From an uncultured Coriobacteriaceae bacterium (GTDB taxonomy: Bacteria; Actinomycetota; Coriobacteriia; Coriobacteriales; UMGS124), in contig USJP01000005.1 in assembly GCA_900555105.1 (NCBI GenBank), forward strand, positions 1-16,130: a DNA stretch of 16,130 nt, in the 5' to 3' direction. Of this stretch, positions 1-5,950 are shown one piece after another (positions within the stretch are counted from its first letter, which is position 1; each line of letters starts with the position of its first letter). Below the pieces are notes generated by a model, which saw nothing but the letters and a program-made list of their open reading frames with translations, was not told where the DNA came from and searched no databases. Both the position numbers and the translations under genes were made by a program.

Positions 1-474
1 GGCGAGTGGCCGCGTCCGCAGCAGTACTGGCTGCCCCGCCCGTGCCAGCAGTGTGATAACGCCCCCTGCCTTGAGGTGTGCCCCACCGGCGCCACCTACC
101 GCGAGGACGAGTACGGCCTGATTGTCATCAACCAGGAGCAGTGCATCGGCTGCCAGCAGTGCATGACTGCCTGCCCCTTCGACGCCCGCTGGTTCGACGC
201 CGCCAACTCCGTCGTCGAGAAGTGCGACGGCTGCATTGACAGGCTCAAGAAGGGCGAGAAGCCTGCATGCGTGCATAACTGCTGCTGCGGCGCCCGCATC
301 TTCGGTGACCTCGACGATCCCGAGTCCGATGCCTCGAAGGCACTGGCTGCAGCCGACCCTGCGTCGCAGCACCAGTTCAACGACGAGGTTGGTGCCTCGC
401 CCCGCACCGTCTACATCCTGTCGGAGAAGGTATGCCCCTGGCAGGACGAGAAGACCGCTTACCGCGCTCGCTAG
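1..474 (+). CDS. DmsB-like 4Fe-4S ferredoxin subunit, 3' part
   Basis: The frame is open from base 1 to a TAG at 472-474, so the gene starts left of the window; 157 codons are present. The ATG at 76 lies inside the second cluster motif and is not the start. Visible motifs in order are CQQCDNAPCLEVCPTGA, CIGCQQCMTACPF and a final CDGC followed by a Cys-rich stretch ending GARIFGDL. This is the order of the electron-transfer subunit of DMSO-reductase-family complexes (DmsB/NrfC type, four 4Fe-4S clusters). The N-terminal motif is off-window. Its job would be to pass electrons to a molybdopterin catalytic subunit, presumably encoded just upstream. Odd point: three adjacent Cys at 280-288 where the second ferredoxin in this window (9346-10083) has one Cys followed by Gly-Gly. 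No membrane-anchor gene follows. Confidence 0.93.
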   Translation, partial: GEWPRPQQYWLPRPCQQCDNAPCLEVCPTGATYREDEYGLIVINQEQCIGCQQCMTACPFDARWFDAANSVVEKCDGCIDRLKKGEKPACVHNCCCGARIFGDLDDPESDASKALAAADPASQHQFNDEVGASPRTVYILSEKVCPWQDEKTAYRAR

Positions 475-479
475 GATGT

Positions 480-629
480 CGCAGAACCTGATGCGCTGCG
501 TTCTGCGAAACCTTACGTACATTTAGTACGCCGCGGTTCCGCACGCCTTGCGCATCAGAACCTGCTTTTAGTGGGATGCGGACGAGAACCCGCGTTTGTA
601 AGGGCGGAACCTGATGCGCCGCGTTCCGC
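480..629. repeat. Cluster of REP/BIME-like palindromic units
   Basis: Three copies of the 9-mer CTGATGCGC occur in 140 bases: direct at 488-496 and 611-619, and inverted (GCGCATCAG) at 550-558. The two direct copies each form the loop of a hairpin. In copy one CGCAGAAC (480-487) pairs with GTTCTGCG (500-507); in copy two GCGGAAC (604-610) pairs with GTTCCGC (623-629). The arms differ by a matched A-T to G-C change, so base pairing is kept. The inverted copy sits between GGTTC (535-539) and GAACC (558-562). A further small palindrome, CGTAC-ATTTA-GTACG, is at 516-530. The layout resembles bacterial interspersed palindromic elements. No coding frame was seen. Confidence 0.6.
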
Positions 630-651
630 AGTGTTCATTCCCAACCCCCGT

Positions 652-728
652 GAGAACCAGTTCGCTGTTTTGCAAGAAAAGTTCGCTTTCGGAGTCCTCT
701 TTCTTGTAAATACAGCAAGTTCGTTCTC
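652..728. repeat. Long imperfect inverted repeat (stem-loop)
   Basis: The segment 652-679 is nearly the reverse complement of 700-728: over 28-29 positions I count five mismatches and one unpaired base, with a 20-base loop at 680-699. Both arms start from GAGAAC/GTTCTC and include CAAGAAA/TTTCTTG. It lies between the ferredoxin end and the first LuxR-type gene. As RNA it would form one long hairpin in either direction. It may act as an unusual terminator or attenuator, or be part of a small mobile element; there is no clean U-tract after the stem. Confidence 0.55.
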
Positions 729-902
729 GTGACATATGTTGCATGCTGTTGAAAACAGTTTGACAGCCCGGTGTGAAGTTACGCGCCTCGTCTTCCTATG
801 TCTTGCGCATCGCGGCTAGTGGCTGGATGGGTTGCAAGCATCGGGTCATTGTGGGGTTCTGGAGTGGTTGCCGATAATTGCCGGCAAGATACTGTCATCG
901 CG

Positions 903-908
903 AGGAGG
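903..908 (+). promoter_or_regulatory. Ribosome binding site that decides the LuxR start
   Basis: A perfect AGGAGG lies 6 bases before TTG 915 and 3 bases before GTG 912. The ATG codons at 798 and 978 in the same frame have no comparable site. This favours a non-ATG start at 915 (or 912). Confidence 0.65.
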
Positions 909-914
909 TACGTG

Positions 915-2402
915 TTGGGACATCCGTTCGTTCAAACCGAAAAGTCCTCGTTGTCTTCCGACGGCTTAAATAGTCGCATGGCGCACATCCGTATCGCTGC
1001 TTGCAGACTTTGGCCAACTGCCTGTGTCTTTGCCGCCTTGATTACCCTCACTGTCCTTCTTGTCCTTGGAACAAGAGCAAGCGGCAATTCAAATGCGGTG
1101 GGATTCTATACCCCCGTGGCCTCGTCGTTCGGGGCTCTGTATTGTTTGCCCGTGATTGCCGTGCTGCTTCTTTTTCGCATGGGAAAGCTGCGGGGGTTCT
1201 CTTGTCTCGCGAGTGCTGCGCTGTGCGTGCTCGTCATTGCGTGCAGCGTGTTTCAAAGTGTCTCCGGTAGTTCGAGGTCGCTTGCTCTGTATATAACCTG
1301 CTTTATTGAGATAGGTTGCATATCTGCTTGGTGTTTGTTTGCACGGCAGCTGCCTTCGCCGGAGTGTTTTTTGGAAAGCTGCGTTGCCATCGTATTGTTT
1401 TGTTTGATGACAGTTGCCTTCCTGACAACCAACTACTTGGTCATGGCTTGTATTGGCCTGCCTGTTTTCTTGCCGATTCTTCCAATAGCCGTGCATTTCC
1501 TTTTGTGTAAGTACGCCCGTAGTTTTCTCGGTTCTTCGTCGGAGGACGAATCGCTATCTAAGAGACCCTGCCCTGTTGATGCCCGGGCGCTTGCGGTGTC
1601 AGGTAGTTTGGGGCTGGCTTTTTCCTGCTTGTTCTCCCTCTTCTTTCGACCCTGGTTAAACACCACTGTGCCTGGAACACCTGCCCTTGGGCTGATGTGC
1701 TGCGGATGCCTCCTGCCTGTAGGTGTTCTGGTGCTTTTTGTGCGCAGGGTTTCGGCGTGTTTGGTTGCTCCTCTTTTGTTTTGTGGCGCGGCGTTATTGT
1801 TGGGCGTATTGATGAGTTCAAGCTGGCAGTCGATGCTCGCCCTCAAGTTAGTCCTTTTTACAGGCGGGGTTGTATGTGCTGCTTTCGTCCTGATGTCTGT
1901 GGTGCCCTCGCTTTTCCCCGACGATGACTCCGCGTGCTTGAACAGCCTGGGTGTGCGTCTTGTTCTTGTTGCTGTCGCATGCAGTTTCTTTGTGCCGACA
2001 TTGGAGGTAGTGGGCGCTCTCTTACATGATCGGGACCTTTTGATTCAACTGTGCCTCTTATCGTTGGTTGTCTACGGGGCAAGTTGTTATTGGTTGCATG
2101 CCATGTCTGTCAAACATCCTAGAGCGACGCAGCCCAATGATTTGCAGTCAAATGCTATGCCAGCGATTGCCCAGAAGTATGGTCTGACGCCAAGGGAAGC
2201 CGATGTCCTTGAGGGTCTGTTTAATGGTAGAACTGCTCCTTACATAGCCAGAGACCTTTCGGTAAGCATCAATACTGTACGCAGTCATGCCAAGCACATC
2301 TACACCAAGCTCTCAGTTCACTCTCAGCAAGAATTGATCGATCTCATCATGCCGCTTGTTTCGACTGAAAAGAATTCTGGCAAGGTTTACCAGCACAAAT
2401 GA
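915..2402 (+). CDS. Membrane LuxR-type transcriptional regulator
   Basis: A hydrophobic protein with about a dozen membrane spans followed by a LuxR/GerE DNA-binding domain. With the TTG start at 915 it is 495 residues. Membrane segments run from about residue 30 to 395, and the helix-turn-helix spans about 422-480 (YGLTPREADVLEGL, then SINTVRSHAKHIYTKL). Large families of 12-span LuxR regulators are known in Eggerthella and its relatives, often beside molybdoenzyme genes they control; here the membrane half would sense a small molecule. The next genes on the same strand encode two secreted Tat-type proteins, the likeliest targets. The gene is visibly AT-richer than the oxidoreductase genes, suggesting separate acquisition. 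Start uncertainty: ATG 798 would add 39 residues without a ribosome site, and ATG 978 would remove 21. Confidence 0.85.
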   Translation: MGHPFVQTEKSSLSSDGLNSRMAHIRIAACRLWPTACVFAALITLTVLLVLGTRASGNSNAVGFYTPVASSFGALYCLPVIAVLLLFRMGKLRGFSCLASAALCVLVIACSVFQSVSGSSRSLALYITCFIEIGCISAWCLFARQLPSPECFLESCVAIVLFCLMTVAFLTTNYLVMACIGLPVFLPILPIAVHFLLCKYARSFLGSSSEDESLSKRPCPVDARALAVSGSLGLAFSCLFSLFFRPWLNTTVPGTPALGLMCCGCLLPVGVLVLFVRRVSACLVAPLLFCGAALLLGVLMSSSWQSMLALKLVLFTGGVVCAAFVLMSVVPSLFPDDDSACLNSLGVRLVLVAVACSFFVPTLEVVGALLHDRDLLIQLCLLSLVVYGASCYWLHAMSVKHPRATQPNDLQSNAMPAIAQKYGLTPREADVLEGLFNGRTAPYIARDLSVSINTVRSHAKHIYTKLSVHSQQELIDLIMPLVSTEKNSGKVYQHK

Positions 2403-2460
2403 GGCATTCACCATCTCGATGTGAAGCCATGTGCGCCCATCTCGGCTACTGTCGATGATG

Positions 2461-2491
2461 CGGTGGGGATAGTCCCACCGTACGGTCCGTA
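2461..2491. promoter_or_regulatory. Two adjacent palindromes upstream of the secreted-protein genes
   Basis: CGGTGGG (2461-2467) and CCCACCG (2474-2480) form a perfect 7-base inverted repeat with a 6-base loop, followed at once by the palindrome TACGG-T-CCGTA (2481-2491). They lie 30 to 60 bases before the start at 2521, between the LuxR-type gene and its probable targets. They could be an operator for that regulator or a weak attenuator; a U-tract is lacking. Confidence 0.4.
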
Positions 2492-2520
2492 GGGTTTCTG
2501 TCTAGATGGAAGGGGCGTTT

Positions 2521-3111
2521 ATGAGTATCAGAATGTCTCGGCGTGAGTTGGTTGCTGGAACGGCCTTTGCTCTCGTGGGTCTAATTACAGGGACGACTGC
2601 TCTTATGGGACAGGCACAGGCTGAATGCATGTTCCCGGAGAATGAGGGGCTTGATGAAAGCGCGATCAATCAACGCTTCATTCAGATGGCGCAAACCTAT
2701 TCGGAGGGAGATCTGCTTTCGCCGAGTGATCGCGAGTTTGTTGACCTGTATGCCACGCCTTCAGGCGCTCGTAAAACTGACACAATTTATGGGTCGCGTT
2801 ACTACAATGGTGCAACCTATGAAATCATGGGCAATGCCTATCAGAATGGTGTGGGCGATTATGAGCTAGGTGCGACCATTCAAGCTGGTTCCGGGCAGAG
2901 CGTCTCCCAGCAAATTTCTATCTATTGTGGCTATATAGGGTTTTATCTGGACACTGTCACCCATAATTATTCGCAAACCTATACAGGGTACAACCGCAAT
3001 TGGTTCACCGCTGAGTTCTATGATCAGTATGTTGGGTTCACGACTTCATATCGCTTCCACTACTCAGCGACAATCACCACGGCCGACGGAAACATAATCT
3101 CCGTTTCTTAG
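2521..3111 (+). CDS. Secreted Tat-signal protein of unknown function (paralog 1)
   Basis: The start at 2521 follows GGAAGGGG (2508-2515) at 5 bases; the in-frame ATG at 2506 has no such site. The 196-residue product starts with a twin-arginine-like signal: SRRELV at residues 6-11, a hydrophobic stretch to about 30, and AQA before a probable cleavage at 34/35. The mature part, about 160 residues, is rich in Tyr, Gly, Ser and Thr, looks beta-rich, and has Cys at 36 and 136. No catalytic motif is recognised. It is homologous to the next gene: residues 49-80 align without gaps to residues 54-85 there, 12 of 32 identical, and both share an R-x-WF-x-AE motif near the end. The pair probably forms an operon under the upstream LuxR-type regulator. 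Function unknown. Confidence 0.85.
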   Translation: MSIRMSRRELVAGTAFALVGLITGTTALMGQAQAECMFPENEGLDESAINQRFIQMAQTYSEGDLLSPSDREFVDLYATPSGARKTDTIYGSRYYNGATYEIMGNAYQNGVGDYELGATIQAGSGQSVSQQISIYCGYIGFYLDTVTHNYSQTYTGYNRNWFTAEFYDQYVGFTTSYRFHYSATITTADGNIISVS

Positions 3112-3131
3112 ATGTTGTGCGGGAGGCATGA

Positions 3132-3803
3132 ATGGTGAACAACGCGTCTGTGTCTCGACGTACCCTTGTGGAATCTGGCGCTGCTATGTTGCTCGCTGCA
3201 TCTTGCCCTTTCGCTTGCGAGACTGCGGCTCAGGCTGCGACGATTACTTCTTGGGACTTTCCTGCAAATAGCAACTTAGCCCAGGGTGATGTTGCGGCGC
3301 GCTTTGAGGACATTATCCGTACGCACGAGGTGGGAGAGCCACTCTCCGATGAGGATGCGGACTTTGTTTTGCGGTATGCGATGCCGGTGCCTACAGGTCT
3401 TCATGCGGTTCAGGTTGATGTTGCTGCAGAAGATACTGAGTCAGGGTATCAACTGAGCGGATCGTCATGTGTCGAGTATCTTGGGAACTTCGTTTACCGA
3501 GGTACGACTATTCTTCAAGTGGGATCTTCGGAAAAGAATGCCGAAAGCATGTCCATTCAGGCGACTCATACTGTTTTCGGATATGCATTTCCATCCGACG
3601 GCGCTTCTCTCAGGATGCTGGGTCGATTCGAGCACAATGAAATTTCTCAGAATCGCGCCTGGTTTGCAGCTGAGGTCACAGACGATTTTGTCGGGGTTGC
3701 AGTCGCTTCATGGCAGGGCTGCCGGGCAGTTGTTGTGACGGACGCAGGCAATGAAATCCTGCTTGAAGGAGCGTTCTGTCTCGATGGGTCACAGGTCACA
3801 TAG
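3132..3803 (+). CDS. Secreted Tat-signal protein of unknown function (paralog 2)
   Basis: The start at 3132 is 5 bases after GGGAGG (3121-3126); the gene follows paralog 1 after 20 bases, so co-transcription is likely. The product has 223 residues with a signal peptide: SRRTLV at 8-13, a hydrophobic core at about 16-28, and AQA at 33-35. It shares with paralog 1 the segment around ARF...L-S-x-x-D-x-x-FV-x-x-YA-x-P and a C-terminal R-A-WF-A-AE segment. It is more acidic and lacks the Tyr-rich character of paralog 1, so the two have diverged well after duplication. No enzyme or binding motif is recognised. Base composition is AT-richer than the flanking oxidoreductases, as for the two genes before it. 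Confidence 0.85.
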   Translation: MVNNASVSRRTLVESGAAMLLAASCPFACETAAQAATITSWDFPANSNLAQGDVAARFEDIIRTHEVGEPLSDEDADFVLRYAMPVPTGLHAVQVDVAAEDTESGYQLSGSSCVEYLGNFVYRGTTILQVGSSEKNAESMSIQATHTVFGYAFPSDGASLRMLGRFEHNEISQNRAWFAAEVTDDFVGVAVASWQGCRAVVVTDAGNEILLEGAFCLDGSQVT

Positions 3804-3825
3804 GCTCTTTGGGTAATGCGCGGGA

Positions 3826-3863
3826 AAACGGGGTTATCGGAGTTGGCACCGATGACCCCGTTT
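3826..3863. terminator. Bidirectional rho-independent terminator
   Basis: A 15-base stem (3826-3840 with 3849-3863, one G-T mismatch) encloses an 8-base loop. On the plus strand it ends in TTTCTTGTT, and on the minus strand in TTTT. It lies between the convergent ends of the secreted-protein gene (3803) and the second LuxR-type gene (3905), so it can serve both. Confidence 0.85.
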
Positions 3864-3904
3864 CTTGTTGGTGATGCGTCTTAAAGACAAGACTCCTTGC
3901 CGCC

Positions 3905-5488
3905 CTATCCCTCGAAGTCCACGTCTTCTACCTCGATGGATTCGATGAGGTCGAGGAGTTCGTGGCGGGAGTGAACGTTGAGCTTCTTGTACACGTGGTT
4001 GATATGGGTTTTGGCCGTGCCTTCGGAGATGATGAGTTCTTCCATGATGTGGTTCATCGAGCGGCCCTTGGCAAGCAGGTAGAGTACCTCGGTCTCGCGT
4101 GCAGAGAGCAAGAAGGTCTGCGCCACCGTGTCGCAGCGGCGCATGAAGCGGCCCCTCACGGGTGCATGCGGTTTTGCGGCAGCGGCCACCTCACTGGCGA
4201 GCTCCTCTTCGCTTGCAATTTCGTCGTCTGTCTCTTCCGGTTCGTCGTCGGGTGCCGTCGTCGAGCGCAGGGGAGTGGTGTAATTCGAGCGCGTGAGGTT
4301 GGGTGCAGGACGGGGTGGCAGATAGCCGATGGCCATGGCGAGGCATACGAGCGCGAGCAAGACGCTGCCCAGCGGCGTGCCCAGAAGGCCCGCATGTACA
4401 AAGATGCCGCCCACAAGGATGCCCACGGCCAGGCTCGACAGGCCCATGCCAAACACCGAGGCGCTGCGAATCAGGTACTCAAGACTCGCCCCACCCATGA
4501 ACGACCAGGTGAGAGCCAGCGTGACGCACACCATCATCGGTGTGCCTCCGTCATAGGTCGCCGTGCTTGCAACGACGGTGGAGACGCTGACGGAGCCGTA
4601 GAGGCACACAAGCGGGATGAGGAAGCTGAAGAACTGGGCAAACGGCCAGCCAAAGCTGCGCACGCCGTAGATGGCAAAGCAGGTGATGACGTAGGCCACG
4701 CCGATGAACACCGCCAACGTTACGTCGTTGAGAAAGTCGGGGAGCGGCAGCACCTCCATGAAGTGCTCCGACTGGTCATAGAACATGCGCAGCACGATGC
4801 CCGTGCATGCCACCGGCATGGCAACCTTGGCCGCAAAGAGGCGGAATTCGCCGGGTCGCTCACTGTATGCCTTGAAGTGCACGGTGTCGCTGATTGCCGG
4901 GGCGGTCTTGAGCAGCATGACCAGAACCGGCGTGTTGATTGCCAGAAGCACGGCGCATGCGACATAGGCCCAGGGATGGGGAAGGCGCACGATAATCACG
5001 GCCTCAAGCAGGATAGCAAAAGCTGCGCCGGCAAACGCGCGCTTGAGGATGTCGGGGATGTAGGCGCGCGTAAAGAGATGCGCCAGGAACAGGAAGATGG
5101 CGGTCAGTCCCACGCCGAGCGTCGCGCCCACAATGGCTAGGAGCACGACGTTTGCCATCTGCGCTGCCTCAAGGAGGGGGATCGCCCCCACCACGACCGC
5201 GCACACGAGCGACCAGGTGACGGCGCAGGAGGGCTTGCGGAAGTAGTCGTAGGCTTCGGCTCGGCGATACGACACGATGCCCGGGAACACCGCCATGGCC
5301 AAGAAGAACGCGATGGACACGGCATGCGCTGCCTCAGGGGCAAAAGTGGCCGCGTTGGCATGGAAGATGCTAAACGGCGCCTGCAGGGTGGCTCCGAACG
5401 CAAAGGCCAACGCTGCACCCGTTCCTGGCTCGGCGTGCCGCTCGTTGAATCCCAAAGCATGCGTGATCTCACGCGTCCATTGCGACAT
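3905..5488 (-). CDS. Membrane LuxR-type regulator, divergent from the molybdoenzyme operon
   Basis: 527 residues. About 12 hydrophobic spans fill residues 25-395; a charged acidic linker (PDDEPEETDDEIASEEEL) follows; the LuxR/GerE helix-turn-helix is at about 461-517 (LSARETEVLYLLAKGRS, then SEGTAKTHINHVYKKLNVHS). The ATG at 5488 follows GGGGGAG at a normal distance. The gene is transcribed away from the molybdoenzyme operon, sharing a 462-base intergenic region. In Eggerthella relatives, regulators of this architecture beside catechol-dehydroxylase-type genes activate them in response to the substrate, so the neighbour at 5951 is the obvious target. It is only distantly similar to the regulator at 915 and has the GC-rich codon use of the rest of the window, so the two are probably independent family members. 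The ligand is unknown. Confidence 0.9.
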   Translation of the reverse strand: MSQWTREITHALGFNERHAEPGTGAALAFAFGATLQAPFSIFHANAATFAPEAAHAVSIAFFLAMAVFPGIVSYRRAEAYDYFRKPSCAVTWSLVCAVVVGAIPLLEAAQMANVVLLAIVGATLGVGLTAIFLFLAHLFTRAYIPDILKRAFAGAAFAILLEAVIIVRLPHPWAYVACAVLLAINTPVLVMLLKTAPAISDTVHFKAYSERPGEFRLFAAKVAMPVACTGIVLRMFYDQSEHFMEVLPLPDFLNDVTLAVFIGVAYVITCFAIYGVRSFGWPFAQFFSFLIPLVCLYGSVSVSTVVASTATYDGGTPMMVCVTLALTWSFMGGASLEYLIRSASVFGMGLSSLAVGILVGGIFVHAGLLGTPLGSVLLALVCLAMAIGYLPPRPAPNLTRSNYTTPLRSTTAPDDEPEETDDEIASEEELASEVAAAAKPHAPVRGRFMRRCDTVAQTFLLSARETEVLYLLAKGRSMNHIMEELIISEGTAKTHINHVYKKLNVHSRHELLDLIESIEVEDVDFEG

Positions 5489-5531
5489 CGGTTGTCTCCC
5501 CCTGGCCCCTCATGTCCTCATATGCTCAGAC

Positions 5532-5559
5532 ATTATACGGCATGACTGCGGGGTTTCCA
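5532..5559 (-). promoter_or_regulatory. Promoter of the minus-strand LuxR-type gene
   Basis: Read on the minus strand, TGGAAA (5559-5554) is followed after 16 bases by a perfect TATAAT (5537-5532). The start codon lies about 45 bases further on. The -35 matches four of six consensus bases. Confidence 0.6.
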
Positions 5560-5580
5560 CAGGCGTATTCGGGGGCAAGT

Positions 5581-5636
5581 TTGACATATTGTGGGTGTGC
5601 GCCAGAAGGCTTCGCCTTGGCCGCCTTTTAGGCCAA
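5581..5636 (+). promoter_or_regulatory. Candidate control region for the molybdoenzyme operon
   Basis: A perfect TTGACA (5581-5586) has no good -10 at the usual distance. It is followed by a small hairpin, AAGGC-TTC-GCCTT (5606-5618), and an inverted repeat, TTGGCC (5617-5622) with GGCCAA (5631-5636), separated by 8 bases. The dyad is a plausible site for the divergently encoded LuxR-type regulator. A start here would leave a leader of about 300 bases. Confidence 0.35.
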
Positions 5637-5867
5637 TGCTTGCTACGCGTGAAGAAAATACCAGGTAAACGCCTCATCATCTCACGTTCATGATTCTTGA
5701 GGCGGCCCTCATCCAAGAAACAGATCCACCAGAATCGACCATGCGTCTTGAGTCGACACCGACGTGCGCGGGCCAGTATGCAACCGTTGCCGAAAGGCGC
5801 GTGCGGCATGTGGGGGACGCCTTACAGTCGATGCCGCCGACGCTTTCTTCCGGAGTAAGCGCACGAG

Positions 5868-5921
5868 GCCGGCACGACGCCGGCACGAGCCTATTGGCAA
5901 CACCGGCACCCAAACGGGTGC
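5868..5921 (+). repeat. Tandem 11-mers and a hairpin in the molybdoenzyme leader
   Basis: GCCGGCACGAC (5868-5878) is followed directly by GCCGGCACGAG (5879-5889), a two-copy tandem repeat. Then GCACCC (5906-5911) and GGGTGC (5916-5921) form a perfect 6-base stem with an AAAC loop, ending 16 bases before the ribosome site of the gene at 5951. Such a hairpin could affect translation or mRNA stability. No known riboswitch is recognised. Confidence 0.4.
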
Positions 5922-5950
5922 GAACATCCACCACTATGGAGGGAGAACGT

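Noticed and set aside
798..914. Longer start of the first LuxR-type protein at ATG 798
   Set aside because: No ribosome site, and a perfect AGGAGG at 903-908 points to the starts at 912/915.
475..914. CRISPR array or tRNA cluster in the repeat-rich gap
   Set aside because: The repeats are palindromic, alternate in orientation and are not regularly spaced; no tRNA cloverleaf or conserved tRNA boxes could be traced.
3962..5140. A 392-codon plus-strand frame opposite the second LuxR-type gene
   Set aside because: Antisense shadow: composition dominated by His, Arg, Gly and Ala, with no motif, while the minus-strand frame has clear membrane spans and a helix-turn-helix.
5690..5950. In-frame upstream extension of the molybdoenzyme from an ATG at 5690
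   Set aside because: It would bury the Tat signal 93 residues inside the protein and has no ribosome site; the start at 5951 has a strong one.
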